From: Massilia sp. Bi118
GTDB taxonomy: Bacteria > Pseudomonadota > Gammaproteobacteria > Burkholderiales > Burkholderiaceae_D
Direction of reading: 5' to 3'
Assembly: GCF_918697865.1 (NCBI RefSeq)
Contig: NZ_CAKKMV010000006.1
Location: 124,001 to 188,000, forward strand
Length of the DNA stretch: 64,000 bases
Every line of letters begins with the position of its first letter. The stretch's first letter is position 1. The notes under the pieces are model-generated. The model had not been told where the DNA came from, searched no databases, and saw only the letters and a program-made list of their open reading frames with translations. Below, piece by piece: positions 34,256 through 41,966 of the stretch. Both the position numbers and the translations under genes were made by a program.

Positions 34256-36340
34256 TCAGGAGATCAGGGCTGGCGCCGGCTCGTGGTACAGCGGCAGCAC
34301 GACCTTGAACGTGGTGCCGAGCGCGGGCTTGCTGCTGACTTCCAGCATGCCACCCAGCTCGGTGATGTATTCGCGGCTCTCGAACACGCCGATGCCCATG
34401 CCGGCCGACTTGGTCGAGTCGAAGGGCTTGAACAGGCGTTCGCGGATGAATTCCTCGCTCATGCCTTCGCCGGTGTCGGTGATCTCGATCTCGACCGCAT
34501 GCGCGCCGTTGTCGACGTCGCGGCGGCCGAGGCGGATCATCACGTGGCCGTCGCGCGGCGTGGCCTCGATCGCATTCTGGATCAGGTGGCCGACCACGCG
34601 CTCGAGGCGCTCGCGGTCCGCCATCACTTTCAGGCCCGGCACCTCGACCACCAGCTGCGGTCGCGGCTCGAAGGCGTTCTTCAGCGCCACCGCCTGGCGC
34701 ACCACCTGCTCGACCGCCAGCGGCAGCGGCTTCTCGGCGTTCTCGGTGCGCGACAGCTTCTGCAGCAGCAGCTTCATCTTCTGCACCGAGTGGTTCAGGG
34801 TTTCCAGCATGTCGCGCTGGAACTCGGGGTTGTCCTTGTGCTTCTCGGCGTTGGCGTTCATCAGCGACAGCTGGGCCACCAGGTTCTTCAGGTCGTGCAC
34901 GACGAAGGTCGACATGCGGTTGAAGGATTCGAACTGGCGCGCCACCATCAGCGCGTTGGCGGCGTCTTCCTGGGCCAGGTGGCCGGCCGCCTGGCTGCCG
35001 GCGATTTCCATCAGGTCGATGATTTCCCAGTTCAGCTTGAGCGGGCTGCGCGCGCGCTGCAGCACCACGAAGCCGAACAGCTTCTCGTGCAGGATCAGCG
35101 GCACCACCAGCCAGCGGCGCGGATAGTCCAGCAGCCACTGCGGCACGGCCAGGCCCTCGTACTTGTCGGGGCGCTCCACGTACTCGTCGATGTCGATCAC
35201 CCACTGGGTGCTTTCCATGAACTGGCAGAACGGCGAGTTGTGCGGCTCGGCCATGCTGGTGTCCGGCGCCTGCCAGTGCGCGCGCGGCTCGAAGCGGTTG
35301 CCGTCGTCGCGCTGCCACAGCGTGCCGCCGGGGCTTTCGACCAGCGCCGCCATGGCCTGGATCACGCGGTCGCCGAGGTTGGGGCCGCGTTCGGACAGGG
35401 TGCGCGTGAAGCGCGTCCATTCCTCGCGGTAGTCGTAGTTATAGGTGAAGAAGTGCTTGCTGATCGAGACCTTCAGCCAGGAGCGGAAGGTGCCGGAAAA
35501 CAGGATCACGAGCAGCAGGCAGATCGCGCCGAACAGGAAGCCGGCCTGCATCACCGTGCCCCAGCGGCCGCCGAAGAAGCGCAGGTAATAGCCGGCCGAG
35601 CCCATCGCCAGCAGGTAGATCGCGGAGCCGAACAGCGCGGCCGAATGGAACATCACGCGCCGCGAGACGCCGACCGAGGTGGTCCAGGATTTGCGGCGCG
35701 CCATCGAGGCCGCCAGCAGCGGCACGGTCAGGGCGTTGATCAGGCCGCGCGCATTCCACAGTTCCGGATTCAGGTCGCGGAACAGCATGGTATTGGTGTA
35801 CAGGTAGAAGTCGTAGGCGAACATGCCGCCGATGCCGAGGCAAGCGAACTTGATCGCCCAGCGCTCTTCGATGGTCTTGTTGCGGTACACCTGTTCGACC
35901 AGCAGCATGCCGTACACCGCCAGGCAGGCGAAGGAGGTCACCACCGGCAGCGCGCCCAGGGTGTTCAGGAGTTCGTTGTACCAGTGGCCGATCACCAGCG
36001 CCGCCAGCAGCGCCAGGTAGGCGCAGCCGGCCGCGAACAGCGAGGGCCGCATGCCGAAGGGCAGCCGGCTGTTTTCGCCTTGCCAGTGGCCCAGCAGCGC
36101 GACCAGGAACACCGACCAGGCGCCGTCGCGCAGCACTTCGAGCGCGCCGGTGAGCGAGGTCCACAACCTGTCGTTGACGGCGTCCCAGGCCAGGGCGGCG
36201 GCCCACAGGGCGCTCAGCAGGCAGGCGGCCGACAGGCTGCCGCGCTGGAAGCGCCCGCGCCAGCCCGACAGGACGGGCAATCCCAGCAACAGGTACCCGG
36301 CTGCGGCAAACGCGTAACTATAGGCTGTGATATTGGTCAC
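34256..36340 (-). CDS. prsK: XrtA/PEP-CTERM system histidine kinase PrsK
   Basis: A 694-residue membrane sensor kinase. The N-terminal 300 residues contain eight or more transmembrane helices. A GAF-like region follows (about 325-460), then the dimerisation/phosphoacceptor helix with H482 (FVVHDLKNLVAQL), and the HATPase domain with LIQNAIEATP, TDTGEGMSEEFI and GMGIGVF. It should phosphorylate PrsR, encoded 10 bp downstream. The polytopic sensor domain suggests sensing of an envelope or lipid-linked signal, which is inference. Confidence 0.93.
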   Translation of the reverse strand: MTNITAYSYAFAAAGYLLLGLPVLSGWRGRFQRGSLSAACLLSALWAAALAWDAVNDRLWTSLTGALEVLRDGAWSVFLVALLGHWQGENSRLPFGMRPSLFAAGCAYLALLAALVIGHWYNELLNTLGALPVVTSFACLAVYGMLLVEQVYRNKTIEERWAIKFACLGIGGMFAYDFYLYTNTMLFRDLNPELWNARGLINALTVPLLAASMARRKSWTTSVGVSRRVMFHSAALFGSAIYLLAMGSAGYYLRFFGGRWGTVMQAGFLFGAICLLLVILFSGTFRSWLKVSISKHFFTYNYDYREEWTRFTRTLSERGPNLGDRVIQAMAALVESPGGTLWQRDDGNRFEPRAHWQAPDTSMAEPHNSPFCQFMESTQWVIDIDEYVERPDKYEGLAVPQWLLDYPRRWLVVPLILHEKLFGFVVLQRARSPLKLNWEIIDLMEIAGSQAAGHLAQEDAANALMVARQFESFNRMSTFVVHDLKNLVAQLSLMNANAEKHKDNPEFQRDMLETLNHSVQKMKLLLQKLSRTENAEKPLPLAVEQVVRQAVALKNAFEPRPQLVVEVPGLKVMADRERLERVVGHLIQNAIEATPRDGHVMIRLGRRDVDNGAHAVEIEITDTGEGMSEEFIRERLFKPFDSTKSAGMGIGVFESREYITELGGMLEVSSKPALGTTFKVVLPLYHEPAPALIS

Positions 36341-36358
36341 GATGCACGGCGGAGCCGG

Positions 36359-37771
36359 TCAGCGTCCGCTGCGGAACAGGACGACTTTCAGGGTGTCGAT
36401 GAGGATCAGGACGTCGAGGAACAGGCTGTTGTTCTTCACGTAGTAGAGGTCGTACTGCAGCTTCTGCAGCGCGTCCTCGGCGGACGACCCGTAACCGTAG
36501 CGCACCTGGGCCCAGCCGGTGATGCCCGGCTTGACGCTGTGGCGCACATTGTAATACGGGACCACTTCGATCAGCTGGTCGACGAAATACTGGCGCTCCG
36601 GGCGCGGGCCGACGAAGGACATGTCGCCCTTGAACACGTTGAGGATCTGCGGCAGCTCGTCGATGCGGGTCTTGCGCATGAAGTTGCCGATCCGGGTGAT
36701 GCGCGGATCGTTCTGCTGGGCCCACTGCGGCTTGCCGCCCTTTTCGGCGTCGGTGCGCATGCTGCGGAATTTATGCACGAAGAAGGTCTTGCCGTCCTTG
36801 CCCACCCGTTCCTGCGAATAGAACACCGGACCGCGGTCTTCCAGCTTGACGGCCAGCGCGGCCAGCAGCATCAGCGGCAGGGTCAGCACCAGGATGATCA
36901 CGCTGCACACGATGTCGAAGCTGCGCTTCATGAAGGTGCGGACAAAACTCTGGTCGAAGCCACCGCCGAACACCAGCCAGGACGGCTGCAGCGAGTCGAC
37001 CCGGATCTGGCAGGTCTCGCGCTCGAAGAAGGTGGCGGCGTCGGTGACCTTCAGGCCGGCCAGTTTGCAGTCGAGCAGTTCCTTGATCGGGAAGCCACCG
37101 CGGCGGTTCTGCACCGACACCACGATTTCCTCGACGTTGTACTGGCGCGCCAGCGCCACCAGGGTATCGCCCTCGCGCCCGTTCAGCAGGCTGGTCGAGG
37201 GCACGCACAGCTCCTCGGTCGGGGTCGGAACGAAGCCGGTGATGTTGTAGCGGTGGTAGCTGGCGCTCTGCAGGGCCAGGTCGCTGCATTCCTTGGCCAG
37301 CGGGCCGCTGCCCAGGAACAGGATGCGCGTCTCCAGGAAGCGCAGCTCCGAGCTCTTGAAGAAGATCATGCGCGCGATGAAGATGCCGGCGGCGGCGATC
37401 GCGAACACCAGGGCCAGGATGCCGCGGCCGAAGTACAGGTCCGGGGCGACGTAGAACACCAGGGTCAGGATCAGGAAGCCCATCAGGAAGGAGGGCATCA
37501 GCTTCATGAAGAAGGGATTGCGCAGGCCTTCGTTGAAGTCGAGCTGGTACATGCCCATCGCGCTCATGCTGAAGATGATGGCGGCGGTGAAGGCGATGGC
37601 CGAGGTGAAGAAGTGGTCGAGGTTCTCGACGTTCGGCAGGCCGAGCGGCTGGCCCAGTTCCATGAAGCGCACCGCCGCGCCGACGTAAGCGGCGCCGAGC
37701 AGGACCAGCACCTCGACGAACAGCAGGACGAAGACGATCTTCGACACATAGTGGTTGGAAATCTTAAGCAC
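36359..37771 (-). CDS. TIGR03013-type XrtA-associated initiating sugar-phosphate transferase
   Basis: A 470-residue membrane protein of the polyprenyl-phosphate hexose-1-phosphate transferase family (WbaP/EpsB-like). Four N-terminal transmembrane helices and a CoA-binding-like domain (about 140-260) are followed by a membrane helix and the catalytic bacterial sugar transferase domain (about 280-470). Motifs are KRSFDIVCSV, GPVFYSQERVG, KFRSMRTDAE, TRIDELPQILNVF and PGITGWAQVRYGYG. It should start the repeat unit by moving a sugar-1-phosphate from UDP-sugar to undecaprenyl phosphate. It lies between tviC and prsK in one operon. Confidence 0.9.
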   Translation of the reverse strand: MLKISNHYVSKIVFVLLFVEVLVLLGAAYVGAAVRFMELGQPLGLPNVENLDHFFTSAIAFTAAIIFSMSAMGMYQLDFNEGLRNPFFMKLMPSFLMGFLILTLVFYVAPDLYFGRGILALVFAIAAAGIFIARMIFFKSSELRFLETRILFLGSGPLAKECSDLALQSASYHRYNITGFVPTPTEELCVPSTSLLNGREGDTLVALARQYNVEEIVVSVQNRRGGFPIKELLDCKLAGLKVTDAATFFERETCQIRVDSLQPSWLVFGGGFDQSFVRTFMKRSFDIVCSVIILVLTLPLMLLAALAVKLEDRGPVFYSQERVGKDGKTFFVHKFRSMRTDAEKGGKPQWAQQNDPRITRIGNFMRKTRIDELPQILNVFKGDMSFVGPRPERQYFVDQLIEVVPYYNVRHSVKPGITGWAQVRYGYGSSAEDALQKLQYDLYYVKNNSLFLDVLILIDTLKVVLFRSGR

Positions 37772-37811
37772 GCTACCCTCCGGTATTCTTCTTGGTCACA
37801 TACTGCAGTGC

Positions 37812-38852
37812 TTATTCGGACAGGTTGTGCACGTACCAGTCCATGGCTTCTTTCAGCCCTTCGCCGATGCGGTGGGTGGGCGCATAGCCCAGCATCGCGG
37901 CGGCCTTGCCGATATCGGCCTGCGAATGGCGCACGTCGCCCTTGCGGAAGTCGACGTACACCGGTTTGTGCGCGGCCACGTGCGGGTAGCGCGGCGCCAG
38001 CAGCTCGCACATCTGCGCATGCAGCTGGTTGAGCGAGGTGCGGTCGTTCAGCGCCACGTTGTACACCTGGTTGGCGGCGTCGCTGCCGGCCATCGCCGCC
38101 AGCAGGTTGATCTGGACCACGTTATCCACATAGCAGAAATCGCGGCTGGTCTCGCCATCGCCGTTGATGCGCAGCTCGTCGTTGCGGATCAGCGCCGCCA
38201 CCCATTTCGGGATCACGGCCGCATAGGCGCCGTTCGGATCCTGGCGCGGACCGAACACGTTGAAGTAGCGCAGGCCGATCGATTCCATGCCGTAGGTGCG
38301 GCCGAACACGTCGGCGTACAGCTCGTTGACGTACTTGGTCACGGCGTACGGCGACAGCGGCTTGCCGATCCGGTCCTCGACCTTCGGCAGGCCTGGGTGG
38401 TCGCCGTAGGTCGAGCTGGAGGCGGCGTAGACGAAGCGTTTCACTTTGGCGTCGCGCGCGGCCACCAGCATGTTCAGGAAACCGGTGATGTTCGTTTCGT
38501 TGGTCAGCTGCGGATCCGCGATCGAGCGCGGCACCGAGCCCAGTGCGGCCTGGTGCAGGACGAAGTCGATGCCCTCGCAGGCACGTGCGCAATCCTCGGG
38601 CGAACGGATGTCGGCCTGCTGGAAAGTAAAGTTGGCCCATGCCGCCTCGCCCACCAGCTCGCGCACCTGGTCCAGGTTGCGCTGGTGGCCGGTGGCGAAG
38701 TTGTCGAGGCCCGTGACGCGCTGGTTCAGCTTGAGCAGGGCTTCGACCAGGTTCGAGCCGATGAAACCAGCTGCGCCGGTGACCAGCCAGTGGTAGCTGC
38801 GTTGGCGCAGCTGCTGTTGGACGTCTTGAATCTTGTTCACGTTTGCAGACAC
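37812..38852 (-). CDS. tviC: UDP-HexNAc(A) 4-epimerase, TviC/WbpP-like
   Basis: A 346-residue extended short-chain dehydrogenase/reductase. Visible are the NAD motif [21 protein letters not shown], the substrate segment [12 protein letters not shown], the active-site [12 protein letters not shown] and YAVTKY (YxxxK), and the [18 protein letters not shown] block. These match Salmonella TviC and Pseudomonas WbpP as I recall them. The enzyme interconverts Glc- and Gal-configured UDP-N-acetylhexosamine(uronate). Together with the dehydrogenase upstream it would supply UDP-GalNAcA or UDP-GlcNAcA. Confidence 0.87.
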   Translation of the reverse strand: MSANVNKIQDVQQQLRQRSYHWLVTGAAGFIGSNLVEALLKLNQRVTGLDNFATGHQRNLDQVRELVGEAAWANFTFQQADIRSPEDCARACEGIDFVLHQAALGSVPRSIADPQLTNETNITGFLNMLVAARDAKVKRFVYAASSSTYGDHPGLPKVEDRIGKPLSPYAVTKYVNELYADVFGRTYGMESIGLRYFNVFGPRQDPNGAYAAVIPKWVAALIRNDELRINGDGETSRDFCYVDNVVQINLLAAMAGSDAANQVYNVALNDRTSLNQLHAQMCELLAPRYPHVAAHKPVYVDFRKGDVRHSQADIGKAAAMLGYAPTHRIGEGLKEAMDWYVHNLSE

Positions 38853-38870
38853 TTTACTTACGGATTGCGC

Positions 38871-38894
38871 GGCCGCCCGCGGTCGCGGACGGCC
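38871..38894 (-). other. GC-rich intercistronic hairpin between tviB and tviC
   Basis: The 54-bp gap holds a near-perfect inverted repeat: on the minus strand GGCCG-T-CCGCG pairs with CGCGG-G-CGGCC, including one G-U pair. No T-run follows, so it is more likely an RNA processing or stability element, or a partial polarity site, than a full terminator. Confidence 0.4.
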
Positions 38895-38906
38895 GTAGGG
38901 GCGGTA

Positions 38907-40196
38907 TTACAGGCGCCAGACGCAGTAGCCGGCTTCGCTGATCGCCTTCGGATCGAATTGCGACTTGACGTCGATGAAGCAGCCGTTGTCGTTCAGCTTG
39001 GCCTGGAAATCGAGCAGCGAATGGGCCAGCACTTCCTTGTGCGGCACGGCCACGACCAGGGCATCGGCTTTCGGCAGGTCTTCCCAGCGTTCCAGCTTGA
39101 TGCCGTATTCGTGCTGGGCTTCTTCGGCTTCGGCCACCGGATCGTAGACGTGTACCTCGCAGCCGTAGGATTCCAGTTCGTGGACGATGTCCGCGACCTT
39201 CGAATTGCGCAGGTCCGGGCAGTTTTCCTTGAAAGTCAGGCCGATCACGTTGACCTTCGAACCCTTCACGTGGAAGCCCGAGGAGATCATCGACTTGACG
39301 GTCTTTTCGGCCACGAACTTGGCCATGCCGTCGTTGATGCGGCGGCCCGCCAGGATCACCTGCGGGTGGTAGCCGACCATCTCCGCCTTATGGGTCAGGT
39401 AATAAGGATCGACGCCGATGCAGTGGCCACCCACCAGGCCCGGACGGAAGGGCAGGAAGTTCCACTTGGTGCCGGCGGCCTTCAGGACTTCCAGCGTGTC
39501 GATGCCGACCTTGTCAAAGATGATCGCGAGTTCGTTCATCAGGGCGATGTTCAGGTCGCGCTGGGTATTCTCGATCACCTTGGCGGCTTCGGCCACCTTG
39601 ATGCTGGAGGCGCGGTACACGCCGGCGGTCACCACCGATTCGTACAGCTTGGCGACGCTGTCCAGGGTAGCGTCGTCATCGCCCGACACCACTTTCAGGA
39701 TCGTGGTCAGGGTATGTTCCTTGTCGCCCGGGTTGATGCGCTCCGGCGAGAAGCCGACGTGGAAATCCTCTTTCCACTTCAGGCCCGACTCTTTTTCCAT
39801 GATCGGGATGCAGACTTCCTCGGTGGCGCCCGGGTAGACGGTCGACTCGAACACGACGATCGCGCCGCGTTTCATGTGCTTGCCGACGGTCTTGCTGGCG
39901 CCGGCCAGCGGCGTGAAATCCGGGTTGTGGGCGATGTCCACCGGGGTCGGCACGGCCACCACGATGTAGTCGGCCTGCGCCAGTGCGGATGGGTCGGTGG
40001 TGACTTCCAGGTGCTGCGCCGCCTTCAGCTGCTCGGTCGAGACTTCGCCGGTCGGATCAACGAACTTCTTGTAGTTTTCAACTTTGCTGGCCGACAGGTC
40101 GAAGCCGATCGTTTTCGCCTTCTTGCCGAACTCGACAGCCAGCGGCAACCCAACATAGCCCAAGCCAACTACTGCGACGACTTCATCTGCTTTCAT
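38907..40196 (-). CDS. tviB: UDP-N-acetylhexosamine 6-dehydrogenase, TviB/WbpA-like
   Basis: A 429-residue NAD-dependent nucleotide-sugar dehydrogenase. The Rossmann motif is VVGLGYVGLPLAVEFG, the central helix has EAAKVIENTQRDLNIALMNELA, and the active-site cysteine is C259 in GGHCIGVDPYYLTHK. These blocks match TviB/WbpA-type enzymes, which make UDP-HexNAc uronates, rather than UDP-glucose dehydrogenase, which is separately encoded at 11702-13063. The start at 40196 (MKADEVVAVVG) is chosen; an ATG at 40205 is possible. First gene of the minus-strand operon driven from 40245-40274. Confidence 0.87.
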   Translation of the reverse strand: MKADEVVAVVGLGYVGLPLAVEFGKKAKTIGFDLSASKVENYKKFVDPTGEVSTEQLKAAQHLEVTTDPSALAQADYIVVAVPTPVDIAHNPDFTPLAGASKTVGKHMKRGAIVVFESTVYPGATEEVCIPIMEKESGLKWKEDFHVGFSPERINPGDKEHTLTTILKVVSGDDDATLDSVAKLYESVVTAGVYRASSIKVAEAAKVIENTQRDLNIALMNELAIIFDKVGIDTLEVLKAAGTKWNFLPFRPGLVGGHCIGVDPYYLTHKAEMVGYHPQVILAGRRINDGMAKFVAEKTVKSMISSGFHVKGSKVNVIGLTFKENCPDLRNSKVADIVHELESYGCEVHVYDPVAEAEEAQHEYGIKLERWEDLPKADALVVAVPHKEVLAHSLLDFQAKLNDNGCFIDVKSQFDPKAISEAGYCVWRL

Positions 40197-40548
40197 CTCG
40201 CACATTCCGATCAAATATTAATTTTTGCAATTCTGTTAATTTTAAATATAGCATGGAAACAGAATTGCACTCAACAACTGACAAGGATTCTCTCCTTAAA
40301 AAACAACAGGATGGCGCTGCTGGCCGTAGTTTCAAGCAGGCAAGCAAAACATCGTAGGCCGCAAGAATTCCAACAAGCAACATCGCTGAGTCAGATGTAA
40401 TTTTAACATTCTTCGAAAAAGCAATTTGTTTGCGCGGCAATCGTGCGCATAGGAATCATTGCTTTTTTTGATGAACTAGACGTAGAAGAGTATGAGTTCG
40501 CGGGCACCAGTGTGGCGAACGGTAACTTATTGATTTACTGAGAGGAGT
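40197..40548. other. AT-rich intergenic region upstream of the tviB operon
   Basis: This 352-bp stretch holds the leader and promoter of the minus-strand operon and the 3' side of the tRNA gene. It is clearly richer in A+T than the coding regions. Short open frames across it have no ribosome-binding site or recognisable product and overlap the promoter. I see no further gene. Confidence 0.6.
40245..40274 (-). promoter_or_regulatory. Extended -10 promoter of the tviB-tviC-epsB-prsK-prsR operon
   Basis: On the minus strand TGCTATATT gives an extended -10 (TATATT at 40245-40250). An 18-bp spacer separates it from TTGAGT (40269-40274), a 4 of 6 match to the -35 consensus. The predicted start would be near 40238, leaving a leader of about 40 bases before the ATG at 40196. 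Confidence 0.55.
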
Positions 40549-40624
40549 TGGCGCGGCTGGCGGGGATCGAACCCACGACCCTTGGCTTCGGAGGCCAATA
40601 CTCTATCCACTGAGCTACAGCCGC
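40549..40624 (-). tRNA. tRNA-Arg(CCG)
   Basis: A 76-base cloverleaf including an encoded CCA. The acceptor stem is GCGGCTG with CAGCCGC, the discriminator is G, the D stem is GCTC with GAGT, and the anticodon stem is TTGGC with GCCAA around the loop CTCCGAA, giving anticodon CCG (reads CGG). The T arm contains GGTTCGATCC. The gene separates the EPS locus from the cytochrome gene and could act as an integration site, although no integrase is visible. Confidence 0.96.
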
Positions 40625-40639
40625 GCAGGAGTGAAGCGA

Positions 40640-40668
40640 AGGATACAGAGTTTTGACCGGCACGTCTA
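40640..40668 (-). promoter_or_regulatory. Predicted promoter of the tRNA-Arg gene
   Basis: On the minus strand TAGACG (40663-40668, 4 of 6) and TATCCT (40640-40645, 4 of 6) are separated by 17 bp. Transcription would start about nine bases before the mature tRNA 5' end. Confidence 0.4.
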
Positions 40669-40700
40669 TGGACACTAATGTTGGCCATAGAGAAATTGCG

Positions 40701-40729
40701 TTTCCATTAACGTGCTTTCGATCTATAAT
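40701..40729 (+). promoter_or_regulatory. Sigma-70-type promoter of the cytochrome c gene
   Basis: A perfect -10 TATAAT (40724-40729) is spaced 17 bp from TTTCCA (40701-40706, 4 of 6). The leader to the ATG at 40815 would be about 80 bases. Confidence 0.65.
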
Positions 40730-40814
40730 CGCCCGGTTCCGCGCCATTTATGACGGGTAAGGTAGCTAAGCGCCGGACGCCAGCAGGTTTTTTTATTGTT
40801 TAAGTAAGGAAATC

Positions 40815-41705
40815 ATGAGCGACGCACATCACAGTGAACACCAGGCTTTCATCCGAACCCCGAAACAGCTGATCGCCGCAGTGGCCGGGTTTTTCCTCGT
40901 CATCGTCATCGGCATCATCTTGTTGGTGTCGTTCGTGACCAATCAACATTTGACGGGCGCGGGCTCGGAAGGCCAGAACCCGGAATCGGTCGTGGCGCGC
41001 CTGCGTCCGGTTGCCGAAGAAGGTTTCGCACTGAAGGATGCGAATGCGCCCAAGGTGCTGCAGAACGGCCAGGCCGTCTATACCGCCGTGTGCGCCGCCT
41101 GTCACGCCACCGGTGCCGCCGGTGCACCGAAAGCCGGCGATGCCGGCGCCTGGAGCGCACGCATCGCGCAAGGTTACGACACTCTCCTCCAGCACGCGAT
41201 CAACGGTATCCGCGCCATGCCTGCCAAGGGTGGCAACCCGGACCTGGACGATGTCGAGGTGGCGCGCGCCCTTGTATATATGACGAATCAATCGGGCGGC
41301 AAGTTCAAGGAGCCGGAAGCGCCGGCACCTGCCACCCAGGTGCAAGCCGCTGCGCCTGCTGCGCCTGCTACTCCTGCGGCCGCTGCTCCTGCTGCGGCCC
41401 CGGCAGCCGCTGCTCCCTCGCCAGCCGGCGCGCCGGTGATGGCCGCCGCAGACAGCGGCGCCGGCAAGGCCTTGTACGGCTCCACCTGCATGGCCTGCCA
41501 TGGCGCCGGCATTGCGGGTGCGCCGAAGATGGGCGACAAGGCTGCCTGGGCGCCGCGCATTGCCCAAGGCAACCTGGTGTTGTACGAGCATGCGCTCAAG
41601 GGCTTCCAAGGCAAGACCGGCATGATGCCGCCGAAGGGTGGGTCGAGCGCGCCGGATGGCGACGTGAAAAGTGCGGTCGACTATATGGTAGCCGCAGCAA
41701 AGTAA
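40815..41705 (+). CDS. Membrane-anchored diheme cytochrome c (cytochrome c5-like)
   Basis: A 296-residue protein with one N-terminal membrane anchor (AAVAGFFLVIVIGIILLVSF, about residues 22-42). Two c-type cytochrome domains follow with heme motifs CAACH (93-97) and CMACH (225-229) and later methionines as likely axial ligands (RAMPAKGG, GMMPPKGG). An Ala/Pro-rich linker (about 165-205) joins the domains. The two domains are similar to one another, indicating internal duplication. It should shuttle electrons in the periplasm; the partner oxidase is unknown. AAGGA at 40806-40810 supports the start. It has its own promoter and terminator. Confidence 0.9.
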   Translation: MSDAHHSEHQAFIRTPKQLIAAVAGFFLVIVIGIILLVSFVTNQHLTGAGSEGQNPESVVARLRPVAEEGFALKDANAPKVLQNGQAVYTAVCAACHATGAAGAPKAGDAGAWSARIAQGYDTLLQHAINGIRAMPAKGGNPDLDDVEVARALVYMTNQSGGKFKEPEAPAPATQVQAAAPAAPATPAAAAPAAAPAAAAPSPAGAPVMAAADSGAGKALYGSTCMACHGAGIAGAPKMGDKAAWAPRIAQGNLVLYEHALKGFQGKTGMMPPKGGSSAPDGDVKSAVDYMVAAAK

Positions 41706-41723
41706 CAATTTCTCTCTTACAAG

Positions 41724-41748
41724 AAGCCGCCCGAGGGCGGCTTTTTTG
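41724..41748 (+). terminator. Rho-independent terminator after the cytochrome gene
   Basis: AAGCCGCCC (41724-41732) pairs with GGGCGGCTT (41735-41743), followed by TTTTTTG. It lies about 20 bp past the stop codon. Confidence 0.9.
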
Positions 41749-41966
41749 TTTTTTGTTTTTAAATCAATGTTTTTAACCATACAAAAAACTGTCGAAATTA
41801 CATTGCTTCCGAATAATATTCATAAGTTGCTAGACAATATTTCGTTGCCCTACGGGAACAAACAGCCACTTATTTGACTTTTTCCGTGCATCACTAATTT
41901 CTTTGGCGTAATCTAGCGTTACCGAACAAAAAGAAACCGACTAGCGCTTAACCAGAGAAACCCGAA

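Noticed and set aside
34214..38032. A 1272-codon open frame on the plus strand opposite prsK, the initiating transferase and tviC
   Set aside because: It lies entirely opposite conserved genes, and its composition (His, Gln, Arg, Ala-rich) is typical of a GC-rich antisense frame.
37755..40400. An 881-codon plus-strand open frame opposite tviC and tviB
   Set aside because: Antisense to two enzymes with clear catalytic motifs; no ribosome-binding site, and the product has no recognisable fold.
40183..40440. An 85-codon minus-strand frame in the AT-rich region upstream of tviB
   Set aside because: It overlaps the predicted promoter and the start of tviB, has no ribosome-binding site and no homologous features.
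40535..40747. A 70-codon minus-strand frame reading through the tRNA region
   Set aside because: Its C-terminal half is the translation of the tRNA-Arg gene, a well-known false positive.
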